From contig NZ_CP032548.1 in assembly GCF_003867015.1 (NCBI RefSeq), forward strand, positions 997,001 to 1,061,000: a stretch of 64,000 nucleotides of DNA, in the 5' to 3' direction. The DNA comes from Tenacibaculum singaporense (GTDB lineage Bacteria > Bacteroidota > Bacteroidia > Flavobacteriales > Flavobacteriaceae). The notes beneath the pieces were generated by a model. That model saw only the letters and a list, made by a program, of their open reading frames with translations. It had not been told where the DNA came from and ran no database searches. Within the stretch, counting starts at the first letter, position 1, and every line of letters begins with the position of its first letter. Positions 27,853 through 36,782 of this stretch are shown here, piece after piece. The translations under genes were made by a program, and so were the position numbers.

Positions 27853-28452
27853 TTAAAGTTTCAATTTTAATTGTTCTGGCAACAATTTAAATGATTTTCG
27901 GTGATAGGGAGTTGCTCCAAATTGACGAATAGCTTCGCGATGTTCTTTTGTAGGATATCCTTTGTTTTTCTGCCAGTTGTACTGCGGAAATTCTTGATGA
28001 ATTTTCTCCATATACTCATCACGATAGGTTTTGGCAAGTACAGAAGCAGCTGCGATACTCATAAATTTAGCGTCGCCTTTTACAATGGTTTGATGTGGCG
28101 TTTCTTGATAGGGTTTGAATTTGTTCCCGTCAACAATAATAAACTCAGGTTGTACATTTAATTGTTCTATTGAACGATGCATTCCAGTAATAGATGCTTG
28201 TAAAACGTTTAGCTCATCAACCTCTTCTTGATGTATAAAAGAAACTCCAAAAGCAAGTGCATGTTCTTCAATATAAGGTCGAAGTTTTTGTCGTTTTTTT
28301 TCTGAAAGTTGCTTGGAGTCGTTTAGCAATTCATGCTGAAAATCATCAGGCAAAATTACGGCTGCTGCAACTACAGGTCCTGATAAACAGCCTCTACCGG
28401 CCTCATCTGTTCCTGCTTCTAATTTACAACCGCTATAATTTAATTGCAACAT
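27853..28452 (-). CDS. rnhB: Ribonuclease HII
   Basis: This 199-residue protein carries the catalytic DEAGRG (D16, E17) followed by [14 protein letters not shown], then [10 protein letters not shown], the [10 protein letters not shown] strand with another catalytic Asp, and [21 protein letters not shown]. These are the signature blocks of RNase HII, which cuts RNA in RNA-DNA hybrids and removes misincorporated ribonucleotides. Length is normal for the family. It is divergent from the putative porin gene. Confidence 0.97.
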   Translation of the reverse strand: MLQLNYSGCKLEAGTDEAGRGCLSGPVVAAAVILPDDFQHELLNDSKQLSEKKRQKLRPYIEEHALAFGVSFIHQEEVDELNVLQASITGMHRSIEQLNVQPEFIIVDGNKFKPYQETPHQTIVKGDAKFMSIAAASVLAKTYRDEYMEKIHQEFPQYNWQKNKGYPTKEHREAIRQFGATPYHRKSFKLLPEQLKLKL

Positions 28453-28509
28453 GCTACAAATTAACAGATTTCAAAGAAATTAATCGTGATTTTTGTCGTT
28501 AAATTATTT

Positions 28510-28517
28510 TACTTTTG
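28510..28517 (+). promoter_or_regulatory. -7 box directly before the porin start codon
   Basis: TACTTTTG ends five bases before ATG 28523. With the usual distance to the transcription start the mRNA would begin at or next to the start codon. A TTTTG at 28491-28495 is a possible but close -33 element. Confidence 0.45.
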
Positions 28518-28522
28518 TTGTT

Positions 28523-30481
28523 ATGAAGAAAAATTTCTTAGTATTTTTTTGTTTGATAAGTGTTCAGGTAATTTTTGCCCAAATAAGAACAATTGAAGGA
28601 GGATTTGGTAGAGGTAGAGGAGGGCTTAATCAAAATATGGATTCACTACCAGATAATGAAATAAATGTAAAGTTGAGTGGAAAAACTAAGTACACAGATT
28701 ATAAAATTATATCACATAAAAATGATACTACCATTGTAGATACCACATTAACAATTCAAAAAGAGTACAAGTTCAATTTCTTAAGAAAGGATAATTTTGA
28801 ATTATTGGCTTTTCATAATCAAGGGCAAACTTTTAACAATTTAGGATACGATTTTACTAATATTTCTAAGTTTCCTAATATAGGTTTTAGAGCAAAAATG
28901 TTCAATTATTTTGAAATTGAAGAAGTGAATTATTACCATGTGCCTACCCCTACAACAGAAATAATGTATCGTACAGGGCTGGAGCAAGGTCAGGTATTGG
29001 ATGCGCTTTTCACAACAAATTTTTCCAAACGGTTTAATCTAGCAATTGCCTATAAAGGACTTCGTTCTTTAGGGGCTTATAGACGTTCTTTAGCTAGCAC
29101 AGGTAATTTTAGGGTGAGTTTTAGTTACGAGACTCCTAAGGGACAATATGCGATTAGAGGACATGCTGTAAATCAAGATTTTTTTAATCAAGAAAGTGGA
29201 GGATTGACAGAGACATCTTTAGAAGCATTTTTAGCAGACGATCCTAATTTTAGTGGAAATAGAGGTAGAATGGATGTGAATTTGAATGATGCTGAGAGTA
29301 CTTTAGATGCTAAAAGGTTGTATTTTGAGCATACTTTTAAATTGCTTTCTTCAAAAGATAGTGTGAGTCAAAAAGACTTTTCTAATTTAAAACTGGGACA
29401 TTCATTTACTAGAGATTCTAAGTTTTATCGATTTACTCAAGGTACAGCATCAGATATGTTTGGTGATGCAAATATTTCGAGTAACATTAATAACAAAACT
29501 ATTTATTTACTATATAATAATCAGTTTTTTTTAGATTTTAATTCAAAATATGTACTAGGAAAATTTCGTGTAAAAACAGAATTATCAAATTATGCATATG
29601 GATATGAAAACTTACAGAATAATACAGTTGGAATTACAAAGAATAAGCTGAAGGGAGATGCAATTTCGTTTGAAGCTGATTGGAATGGAAGAATAGGAAA
29701 CTTTCATGTAAATGCTTCAGGAAGTCTTACACCAGGAAGTGGTCGATTGTCAGGGAATCATCTTTCAGGGGAAGCTTTCTATAAAAAAGATAGTGTACTT
29801 ACTGTGAAAGGAAGGTTAGGAATAAGTAACAAATCACCTAATTTTAATTTTTTATTACATCAAAGTAGTTACGATAATTTTAATTGGGAAAATAATTTTT
29901 CTCAAATAGGAACACGTACATTGGGAGGGGTTATTGAGTCTAAATGGGGAAATGCCTCGTTGGATATCACTAATATTAGTAATTACACGTATTTTGATGA
30001 AAATGGTCAACCGAAACAGTTTTCAGGAGATGTAAACTATTTAAAGGCAAAGGCATCTAAAGAATTTACCTTTGGAAAATTTGCTTTAGATAATACTTTA
30101 ATGTATCAAAAAGTAGCAAGTGGAAATAGTGTTTTTAGGGTTCCAGAATTTGTTACTCGTAACACACTTTACTATACAGATGAATGGTTTAAAGGAAAAC
30201 CTTTGTTGGTACAAATAGGAGCTACATTTAAGTATTTTTCAAAATATAAAGCGAATGTGTATAATCCGTTGTTAGCTGAATTCACCTTGCAAAATGACAC
30301 AGAAATAGGATATCCAACTGTTGATTTGTTTTTCAATGCTAGGGTTCGTAGAACTAGAATATATTTTAAAGCAGACAACATAAGTTCTTTTGTGTTAAAA
30401 AAGAATTATTTTTCGGCTCCGAATTACCCGTATAGAGATTTCGTAATTCGTTTTGGAGTAGTGTGGAACTGGTTTATATAA
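28523..30481 (+). CDS. Putative outer-membrane porin (Bacteroidetes putative porin family)
   Basis: This 652-residue protein starts at ATG 28523, ten codons inside the longest frame, because MKKNFLVFFCLISVQVIFAQ is a clean signal peptide. The mature part is a run of amphipathic beta strands with aromatic girdle residues, and it ends in a strand finishing with Phe (FVIRFGVVWNWF) plus Ile. The sequence type (ISKFPNIGFRAKMFNYFEIEE, GLRSLGAYRRSLASTGNFR) matches the uncharacterised putative porin family common in Bacteroidetes. It should form an outer-membrane beta barrel; the substrate is unknown. It is followed after one base by a small membrane protein gene. Confidence 0.82.
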   Translation: MKKNFLVFFCLISVQVIFAQIRTIEGGFGRGRGGLNQNMDSLPDNEINVKLSGKTKYTDYKIISHKNDTTIVDTTLTIQKEYKFNFLRKDNFELLAFHNQGQTFNNLGYDFTNISKFPNIGFRAKMFNYFEIEEVNYYHVPTPTTEIMYRTGLEQGQVLDALFTTNFSKRFNLAIAYKGLRSLGAYRRSLASTGNFRVSFSYETPKGQYAIRGHAVNQDFFNQESGGLTETSLEAFLADDPNFSGNRGRMDVNLNDAESTLDAKRLYFEHTFKLLSSKDSVSQKDFSNLKLGHSFTRDSKFYRFTQGTASDMFGDANISSNINNKTIYLLYNNQFFLDFNSKYVLGKFRVKTELSNYAYGYENLQNNTVGITKNKLKGDAISFEADWNGRIGNFHVNASGSLTPGSGRLSGNHLSGEAFYKKDSVLTVKGRLGISNKSPNFNFLLHQSSYDNFNWENNFSQIGTRTLGGVIESKWGNASLDITNISNYTYFDENGQPKQFSGDVNYLKAKASKEFTFGKFALDNTLMYQKVASGNSVFRVPEFVTRNTLYYTDEWFKGKPLLVQIGATFKYFSKYKANVYNPLLAEFTLQNDTEIGYPTVDLFFNARVRRTRIYFKADNISSFVLKKNYFSAPNYPYRDFVIRFGVVWNWFI

Positions 30482-30482
30482 A

Positions 30483-30719
30483 ATGAAAGAAAAGCTGCGA
30501 AAAAATTGGAAGTTGTTTTTAATAGCAAGTTTAACCTTAGGTTTAGCACCTTTTAGACCCCCACATATTGTTGGGAAGTTACAATGGATAGCAGGAGGGA
30601 ATGCCTTTTCAGGAGAGCACGCTATGCAGTTTATGGATTGGTTTGATGTCTTTTTGCATGGAACTCCATGGGTACTTTTGATAGTATCAACTTTGTTACA
30701 TGTTTTCAGGAAAATATAG
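30483..30719 (+). CDS. Small membrane protein downstream of the porin
   Basis: This 78-residue protein has two hydrophobic stretches (LFLIASLTLGLAPF near the N-terminus and TPWVLLIVSTLLHVF at the end) separated by PPHIVGKLQWIAGG and MQFMDWFDVFLHG. Two membrane segments are predicted by eye, with a basic N-terminus (MKEKLRKNWK) inside. The start follows the porin stop directly, so they are probably co-transcribed. I believe similar short proteins are widespread in flavobacteria but know no function. Its 3' end overlaps the convergent acetyltransferase gene by 24 bases. Confidence 0.75.
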   Translation: MKEKLRKNWKLFLIASLTLGLAPFRPPHIVGKLQWIAGGNAFSGEHAMQFMDWFDVFLHGTPWVLLIVSTLLHVFRKI

Positions 30720-31154
30720 CTCCATTTCAGATAAAAAACGTCCTTTAATACTACTCTCTCGTTTTCCAATTATTTCAAAACCATGTTTTAAATAAAAAGT
30801 ATCCGAGTTTGGGTCAGATAAAACATTTAATACAGCACAAGAACCGCCTATACAAGATTTTTTTACATGTTCTAGTAGTTTAGAACCAATTCCTTGGTTT
30901 ATAAATTTAGGGGAGACAAATAAAAAATCTAAAAAACTTGTTCTGATATTAGCTCGATATAAAACGTAAAAACCAGCTGTAGTATCATTAACTTGAAATT
31001 TATAAATATTACAGTCGGCAAACATTTTAGGGTAGACTGTTAAGTCGTTTTTCCACTTTTCCATTTGTTCTTTGGAATATCCCCAATATGCTTTTGAACT
31101 TATGGCAATTTCAGTTAATAAGTTAGCGTCTTGTATTTGAGCTTTTACAATCAT
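30696..31154 (-). CDS. GNAT family N-acetyltransferase
   Basis: This 152-residue protein has a typical GNAT layout: an N-terminal strand-helix (IVKAQIQDANLLTEIAISSKAYW), a central strand pair (AGFYVLYRANI), the acetyl-CoA loop (VSPKFINQGIGSKLLEHV) and a C-terminal VLSDPNSDTFYLKHGFEIIG. The substrate is unknown. The gene lies after the nhaC terminator region and its 3' end runs into the convergent small membrane protein gene. Confidence 0.88.
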   Translation of the reverse strand: MIVKAQIQDANLLTEIAISSKAYWGYSKEQMEKWKNDLTVYPKMFADCNIYKFQVNDTTAGFYVLYRANIRTSFLDFLFVSPKFINQGIGSKLLEHVKKSCIGGSCAVLNVLSDPNSDTFYLKHGFEIIGKRESSIKGRFLSEMELYFPENM

Positions 31155-31155
31155 A

Positions 31156-31183
31156 AAAAAAGAACCTCACGAAAGGTGAGGTT
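31156..31183 (-). terminator. Terminator of nhaC
   Basis: Read on the minus strand AACCTCAC, a 5-base loop and GTGAGGTT are followed by CTTTTTTT. It starts 12 bases after the nhaC stop codon. Confidence 0.88.
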
Positions 31184-31194
31184 TATAAATGTTA

Positions 31195-32679
31195 TTATTT
31201 AGAAGCTAGTTGTTTTATTTTAATTCTAAATGCAGCAAATAGTAATGTTGTAAAAGGACTTAGCCAATTAAACATGGCATAAAAAGCATAATCTATAACA
31301 GGAACACCTAAAACGCCAGAATGATAAGCTCCACAAGTATTCCAAGGGATTAAAACAGAAGTAACAGTACCAGAATCTTCTAAAGTTCTACTTAAGTTTT
31401 CAGGGGCTAACCCTTTATCTTTATAAGCTTGTGCATACATTTTTCCAGGTACAACAATTGCTAAATATTGATCAGAAGCGGTAAAATTTAAACCTATACA
31501 TGTACCAACAGTACTGGCAAATAATCCAAATACTGAATCAAATAAGCCTAACATGAAACTGCTAATTTTAGCCAAGGCTCCGATAGCATCCATAACTCCA
31601 CCAAAAACCATTGCTAATAAAATTAACCAAACCGTTCCAAGCATTTTTTTCATTCCACCAGCGGTGAATAAATCTTTTAATACTTCATTATCCGTAGCTA
31701 CAGAAGTTTCAACAGTTATTGACTGCATTATCCCTTTGTAAGCAGATTCAAAGCTTAGTTCTTCAACTCCCGAAATTTGAGCTACTACATGTGGTTGGAA
31801 TATTAAAGCGAAAGCGCCACCTAATATAGTTCCTGCTAAAAGAGCTATTAAAGGAGGTGTCTTTTTAATAATTAAAACTACAACTAATACTGGGACAAGA
31901 AATAACCATGGGGTTATATTAAAAGCTTTGTTAATGTCGCTAAGCATTTGTTGAGTATTCGCGTCACCAGTGGTTGTTTGGGTAAAACCTAAAATGATAA
32001 AAAAGATAATAGTTACTATAAAAGTAGGTACAGTAGTGTAAGCCATATATCTTATATGTGTAAACAAATCTGTTCCGGCCATTGCTGGAGCTAAGTTTGT
32101 AGTGTCTGACATTGGCGACATTTTATCTCCGAAATAAGCACCAGATAAAACTGCACCAGCAGTCATTCCTAAAGAAATACCTAGAGCTTCACCAATACCA
32201 ATTAAAGCTATACCTACGGTTGCAGAAGTTGTCCATGAGCTTCCAGTAGCAACAGATATAACAGCACAGATTATTAAACAAGCTACTAAAAAGATAGTTG
32301 GATTTAAAATCTGAAGTCCGTAATAAATCATTGAAGGAATAATGCCGCTTACAAGCCATGTTCCAGCAAGCGCACCCACCATTAACAAAATTAAGATAGC
32401 GCCTGCGGTAGATTTTATATTTTCAGCAACCTCTTCAATCATTCTTTCGTAGGAAACCTTGTTTTTAAAACCTACAATAGCAGCAACGGCTCCACCTAAT
32501 AATAAAATAAACTGATTACTTCCACTTAAAGCATCGTCTCCAAATACGTATACATTATATGCAAGCATACCTATTAGAGCTAAAACAGGAATCAAAGCTT
32601 CCCATATGCTTAATTCTTTATTTTGAATTATTTTTTGATTCTCTATTTCAATTTCAGATAGGTTTTTGTCGTCTTGCAT
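31195..32679 (-). CDS. nhaC: NhaC family Na+/H+ antiporter
   Basis: This 494-residue inner-membrane protein has about twelve hydrophobic segments and a hydrophilic N-terminus of about 25 residues. Family motifs include ATGSSWTTSATVGIALIG, AGAVLSGAYFGDKMSPMSD, then TNLAPAMAGT, and near the end a TVTSVLIPWNTCGAYHSGVLG strand. These blocks are typical of NhaC (PF03553). The protein exchanges Na+ for H+, fitting a marine bacterium. It is monocistronic, with a clear terminator. Confidence 0.92.
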   Translation of the reverse strand: MQDDKNLSEIEIENQKIIQNKELSIWEALIPVLALIGMLAYNVYVFGDDALSGSNQFILLLGGAVAAIVGFKNKVSYERMIEEVAENIKSTAGAILILLMVGALAGTWLVSGIIPSMIYYGLQILNPTIFLVACLIICAVISVATGSSWTTSATVGIALIGIGEALGISLGMTAGAVLSGAYFGDKMSPMSDTTNLAPAMAGTDLFTHIRYMAYTTVPTFIVTIIFFIILGFTQTTTGDANTQQMLSDINKAFNITPWLFLVPVLVVVLIIKKTPPLIALLAGTILGGAFALIFQPHVVAQISGVEELSFESAYKGIMQSITVETSVATDNEVLKDLFTAGGMKKMLGTVWLILLAMVFGGVMDAIGALAKISSFMLGLFDSVFGLFASTVGTCIGLNFTASDQYLAIVVPGKMYAQAYKDKGLAPENLSRTLEDSGTVTSVLIPWNTCGAYHSGVLGVPVIDYAFYAMFNWLSPFTTLLFAAFRIKIKQLASK

Positions 32680-32793
32680 AAGTGGTAATTTTTTCGGCTT
32701 GTAATGTTACGACTTTGTGAAGAATTACACAAATCGAATTAGTTTACAATATTTTTTAGAAAAAATGGAATAGAAATAGTAGATAAACAAAAA

Positions 32794-32849
32794 TGTCATT
32801 TTAAACAATGAGAAATGGTTTAATGTCTTTCACTTTGCTTAAAATGACA
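32794..32849. repeat. Intergenic inverted repeat
   Basis: TGTCATTTTAA at 32794-32804 is matched by TTAAAATGACA at 32839-32849, enclosing 34 bases that can fold further. It lies in the 195-base gap between the PLP enzyme gene and nhaC and may belong to the dispersed TGTCATT-type palindromic elements I associate with Bacteroidetes intergenic regions, or act as the terminator of the PLP enzyme gene. Confidence 0.5.
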
Positions 32850-32874
32850 GGATTGAAAAGATGTTACAAGTGTT

Positions 32875-34074
32875 TTACAAAACGCCTACTTCTTTCATGC
32901 AAGTTTTCATCATTTGATAGGTGCGCTCTATGTCATTATCTAATCCAATAGAAAAACGAATTAATCCATCGGTAAGTCCCATTTCTTTTTGTTCTTCTAA
33001 AGGAATTTCTGATGACGTTGAAGTACCTGGAGCTGAAAATAAAGTTTTATAAAAACCTAAACTTACAGCTAAGTACCCTAGATTTTTATCCTGCATTAAT
33101 TCCATTAAAGCATTGGCTTTGTCTAGAGATCCAGCATCAATAGTTAGCATTCCTCCAAAACCATATTCTTCATTCATCATTGATTTAAACACCTTATGAG
33201 AAGGATGTGATGGTAATCCTGGGTATACAGTTTTTAACCCGTCAGCTTCAAATTTTTCAGCTAAATAACTAGCATTTTTACTATGCTGTTTCACACGGAT
33301 GTGTAAGGTTCTCATATTTTTCAGGATTGAAGAAGCGCGCAAAGAGTCCATAGAAGCTCCTAATAACATACTTGCCCCATCAATTACACTTTTTTGAGAA
33401 TTGATAAAATCAGCAGTTCCACAAATAACTCCTCCCATAGTGTCAGAAGAACCATTGATGAATTTTGTTAAACTGTGAATAACAACGTCGGCACCCAATT
33501 GAGCTGGAGAAATTGATAGAGGAGAAAATGTATTGTCAACTACCAACTGTAGATTATGCTTTTTAGCTAATGCAGAAAGAGCTTTAATATCTGCAACTTC
33601 TAATAATGGATTACTTACGGTTTCGCAGTAAATCATTTTAGTGTTTTTGTTGATAGCAGCTTCTACCGTATCTAATTTTGTAATGTCTACAAATGAAGTT
33701 TCAATTCCTATTTTAGGTGTGAAATTCTTTAGAAAAGCATAGGTTCCTCCATAAATAGTTCTACTTGAAACAATATGATCCCCAGCTCCACATATTTGTA
33801 AAATAGTAGGAGTAATTGCCCCCATACCTGTAGCTGAAACATTAGCAGTTTCAGTACCTTCCATAGCAGCTAAGGCTTCAGATAGGTATAAGTTTGAGGG
33901 AGATGAATGGCGAGAGTATAAATAACAGCCATCTGTATTCCCTTCAAAAGTATCAAACATGGTCTTTGCTGATAAAAAAGTATAGGTAGAAGAATCTGAA
34001 ATTGAAGGGTTAACTCCACCAAATTCTCCGAAATATTGTAAATCTTGTATGTTGTTTGCTGGTTTAAATTTCAT
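32875..34074 (-). CDS. Cys/Met metabolism PLP-dependent enzyme (methionine gamma-lyase-like)
   Basis: This 399-residue enzyme has the Cys/Met metabolism fold: YSRHSSPSNLYLSEALAAME near residue 53, the phosphate-binding SATGMGAI, Asp in VVDNTFSP and the PLP lysine K204 in SLTKFINGSSD. Family members cleave or form C-S bonds (methionine gamma-lyase, cystathionine lyases and synthases). The exact substrate cannot be told from sequence alone. It is divergent from an Lrp-type regulator gene, which supports an amino acid catabolic role such as methionine breakdown under Lrp control. Confidence 0.85.
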   Translation of the reverse strand: MKFKPANNIQDLQYFGEFGGVNPSISDSSTYTFLSAKTMFDTFEGNTDGCYLYSRHSSPSNLYLSEALAAMEGTETANVSATGMGAITPTILQICGAGDHIVSSRTIYGGTYAFLKNFTPKIGIETSFVDITKLDTVEAAINKNTKMIYCETVSNPLLEVADIKALSALAKKHNLQLVVDNTFSPLSISPAQLGADVVIHSLTKFINGSSDTMGGVICGTADFINSQKSVIDGASMLLGASMDSLRASSILKNMRTLHIRVKQHSKNASYLAEKFEADGLKTVYPGLPSHPSHKVFKSMMNEEYGFGGMLTIDAGSLDKANALMELMQDKNLGYLAVSLGFYKTLFSAPGTSTSSEIPLEEQKEMGLTDGLIRFSIGLDNDIERTYQMMKTCMKEVGVL

Positions 34075-34163
34075 ATCGATTAAAGTTAATTATTAGTAGA
34101 GTACTAAGTTCTGTTTTAGTTGTTTAAAAATCAATACAAAGCGTTTTTTGTAGAAAATTATAC

Positions 34164-34171
34164 TAACTTTG
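34164..34171 (+). promoter_or_regulatory. Possible -7 box of the Lrp-type regulator
   Basis: TAACTTTG matches TAnnTTTG in the 164-base divergent region. Two halves of an inverted repeat, ACTAAGT at 34103-34109 and ACTTAGT at 34179-34185, flank it and could be regulator sites. Confidence 0.35.
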
Positions 34172-34238
34172 TATTTGTACTTAGTTTTTTATTAGCCTGT
34201 GTTCAGGTAAGTTGTAATAAAAACAGATTTTTTTTCAG

Positions 34239-34697
34239 ATGAAGTTAGATAAGATAGATAAGAAGTTATTAGGGTTGCTTCAAACAGATAGTAAACAAAC
34301 AACAAAACAATTGTCATTACAATTGGGGTTGTCTGTTACGGCAGTTTACGAGCGAATAAAGAAATTAGAAAAAGAAAAGGTTATCACAGAATACGTGGCG
34401 GTGGTTGATAAAGATAAAATAGAAAAGTCGTTTTTAGTTTTTTGCCATGTTCAGTTAGAGAAGCATAATAAAGATCATATAGCGATTTTTGAAAAAGAAG
34501 TTAATAGATTAGAGGAGGTAACTGAATGTTTCCATGTAAGTGGAGATTACGATTATATTTTAAAGGTCTATGTAAAGGACATGGATGCTTACCGAGATTT
34601 TATAGTGAACAAGCTTACAGCATTAAAATATGTTGGTAATACCCGAAGTGTTTTTACAATTAGTGAAGTAAAGAATTCAATAGCGATAGCGCTATAA
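34239..34697 (+). CDS. Lrp/AsnC family transcriptional regulator
   Basis: This 152-residue regulator has an N-terminal helix-turn-helix (DKIDKKLLGLLQTDSK, then LSLQLGLSVTAVYERIKKLEK) and a C-terminal RAM ligand-binding domain (VFCHVQLEKHN, VTECFHVSGDYDYILKVYV). Length is normal for the family, which senses amino acids and usually acts locally or globally as an octamer. Its divergent position beside the PLP sulfur amino acid enzyme suggests it controls that gene and itself. Confidence 0.94.
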   Translation: MKLDKIDKKLLGLLQTDSKQTTKQLSLQLGLSVTAVYERIKKLEKEKVITEYVAVVDKDKIEKSFLVFCHVQLEKHNKDHIAIFEKEVNRLEEVTECFHVSGDYDYILKVYVKDMDAYRDFIVNKLTALKYVGNTRSVFTISEVKNSIAIAL

Positions 34698-34700
34698 ATA

Positions 34701-34732
34701 AAAAGCGAGTAATTTTTAACTACCCGCTTTTT
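34701..34732. terminator. Bidirectional terminator after the Lrp-type gene
   Basis: AAAAGCG and GTA at 34701-34711 pair with TAC and CGCTTTT at 34721-34732 with one mismatch and a 9-base loop. It sits between the convergent regulator gene and DUF3857 gene. Confidence 0.78.
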
Positions 34733-34759
34733 CAACTTCAATAAATACGTCTTGAGGTT

Positions 34760-36775
34760 TTATTGTTTTTTAACTAATACAATTTTTTCAGTTTGTTTTT
34801 TTACTAATTGATTGTAAAAGTCTTTTACGATAGTATAATATTGGGGAGCTATTATATTTGAGTTAAACTGAACTACTGAAGAGAGTTTAATTTTGTTTCC
34901 TTGTACCAGTACTTTGTATTTAAATATTCCTAAATTATTAGGTAACCCTATTGCTAATTCTTCTGGGTACGACTCTACAGAGTAACTATTGGGAACTGTA
35001 ATGGAAACAGAATATTGATCTTGCCATGGCATACTAAAATCTATGGGAAAGTTTCGCTCTTTAGATTTAAAAGGATTCTCTTTTGTAGCTAGGAAGAATG
35101 AAGGAGAAAAATATAGTTTATTGTTTATTCCCTCAATAAAATCCTCACCAGAAAATTTTAAATTTTGTATAATAGGTTTAGACAAGTCTTCTTTGTTTAA
35201 AACTTTGAACTCGTCGATTTCTATACCATGGTCACTTTCTATGGTGTTAATAATTTCTTCTTCTTTCTTAAGATTGTTTTTTTGACGATAAAACATGGCA
35301 GAATGACCTGTTAATAATTTTCTGTACATTCCAATGACTTCTCCAGATTCATCAATTTTTACATGTAATATGTTATTTTCTTCAGTGTGATTTAAAGGAA
35401 TTAAATTAATTTTAGTTGACGAACCGTCTTTAAGAACTTCTCTACCATACCAATTTAAAGTTCGGTATGGAAGAATATTTATTGTGGAATATTTTTCAGT
35501 AGCGTCTAGTAAAATGTATTTACCGTCTGATAAATTTATTTTAGAAATAAGATAATTGAATCCCTCTAAAGTAGGGAATAAAGGAACTCCGTTGTTTTTA
35601 GTACTTACTAACAAAGGGTTCACATCTAGTCCTGCACTGCGTAACATAGATGTTAGTATTAAATTAATTTCAGCAGAATTACCTACTCCTTCCTTAAAGG
35701 CTTTTTTTACGCCCACATCTGTATATTTAGCATAATAACCATCCCATTTAATTTTAGATTTTACAAATTGAAATATTAAAGCAATTTTTTCAGAATCATT
35801 TTTAGCTTGTGTTAAAATACTTTTCAAATCATCCTCAAAATAACTGCTCTTTTCCAATTCATTTCCAAAACTAGATGACTTGTATATCGTTTTACATACG
35901 TCTTCCCATGTTGTGGTATAATTTTTTATTCCTCCTCCTGTTTTTAAAAAGTTTGTTCCAGAAAGTTCAAACTGAATTCCGCCCCTATAATTGTCAATAT
36001 TTCCAGAATATGGTTCATTTTCCTTAATCTCAGGAATGTTAGTGGCAGAAAACTCAGAGACAAAATTAGAGTAATCTATTTTTGTGTTGTTAAAAGATGT
36101 TTTTACAGTACGGTAACCACTTCTAGTTTTTGAAGAAATATTTATAGAGGCCCTTTTTTTATATTCTTTTAAAGGGATATTGTAATAGCCTTTTAATCTT
36201 TTGTTAAAAGTAAAGTATTCAGGGATTTCTACTTTGTAATTTAAATTTTTAACTGGAATTCCATACTGGAAATTCAGAGTTTTGATGTTCCAATAAGGTG
36301 AAGTTAAGGTATATTTTAAATCAATAACACTGCCTTCTTTAACATTGGGTAACGTTATTTTTTTTTGACTTCTATATTTATTTAGTTTTTCATCAAAAAC
36401 ATCTTTTTTAGAGAGTTTAACTTTTTCAATTTTGTTGTTTTCTAAGTTATAAGTATATGCTTTTAATGAGCTAATTCTTTCTTGCTCTCCAGAGTCGGGA
36501 TTGTAGAATTTTATTTTTTTTGAGGCATAATTAAATCCTTCTTTTGTATAAATTTTAATACGTTCATGGTAGTCAGTAACAACTTGAAAACCTTTATTTG
36601 AATCATATTCAAAATATGTTCTTCTCTCTTTTAAGAGGTAAGCGGCATCTGCTGTTGAGTCTAAGGGGTGAAATTTTTCTTGAAGCTCTTCTTTAGAAAC
36701 TTTTCCGAAGTTAATTTCTTGTGCATTTATGTGTATTGTTATAATTAACACGAAAACAGACAGTATTTTTTTCAT
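34760..36775 (-). CDS. DUF3857/transglutaminase-like protein lacking the catalytic Cys and His
   Basis: This 671-residue protein has a signal peptide (MKKILSVFVLIITIHINAQ). Residues about 60-240 form the DUF3857 beta domain, about 285-430 a transglutaminase-like domain, and the rest a beta-rich C-terminal domain. In the transglutaminase core the site that reads GDCKG in the neighbouring paralogue reads GNSAEIN (365-371), and the catalytic His position reads FNYLI (Tyr408); Asp424 in LLDAT is kept. It is therefore probably a non-enzymatic periplasmic binding or scaffold protein. It starts eight bases after the stop of the upstream paralogue, so the two form one operon. Confidence 0.83.
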   Translation of the reverse strand: MKKILSVFVLIITIHINAQEINFGKVSKEELQEKFHPLDSTADAAYLLKERRTYFEYDSNKGFQVVTDYHERIKIYTKEGFNYASKKIKFYNPDSGEQERISSLKAYTYNLENNKIEKVKLSKKDVFDEKLNKYRSQKKITLPNVKEGSVIDLKYTLTSPYWNIKTLNFQYGIPVKNLNYKVEIPEYFTFNKRLKGYYNIPLKEYKKRASINISSKTRSGYRTVKTSFNNTKIDYSNFVSEFSATNIPEIKENEPYSGNIDNYRGGIQFELSGTNFLKTGGGIKNYTTTWEDVCKTIYKSSSFGNELEKSSYFEDDLKSILTQAKNDSEKIALIFQFVKSKIKWDGYYAKYTDVGVKKAFKEGVGNSAEINLILTSMLRSAGLDVNPLLVSTKNNGVPLFPTLEGFNYLISKINLSDGKYILLDATEKYSTINILPYRTLNWYGREVLKDGSSTKINLIPLNHTEENNILHVKIDESGEVIGMYRKLLTGHSAMFYRQKNNLKKEEEIINTIESDHGIEIDEFKVLNKEDLSKPIIQNLKFSGEDFIEGINNKLYFSPSFFLATKENPFKSKERNFPIDFSMPWQDQYSVSITVPNSYSVESYPEELAIGLPNNLGIFKYKVLVQGNKIKLSSVVQFNSNIIAPQYYTIVKDFYNQLVKKQTEKIVLVKKQ

Positions 36776-36782
36776 AGTAATT

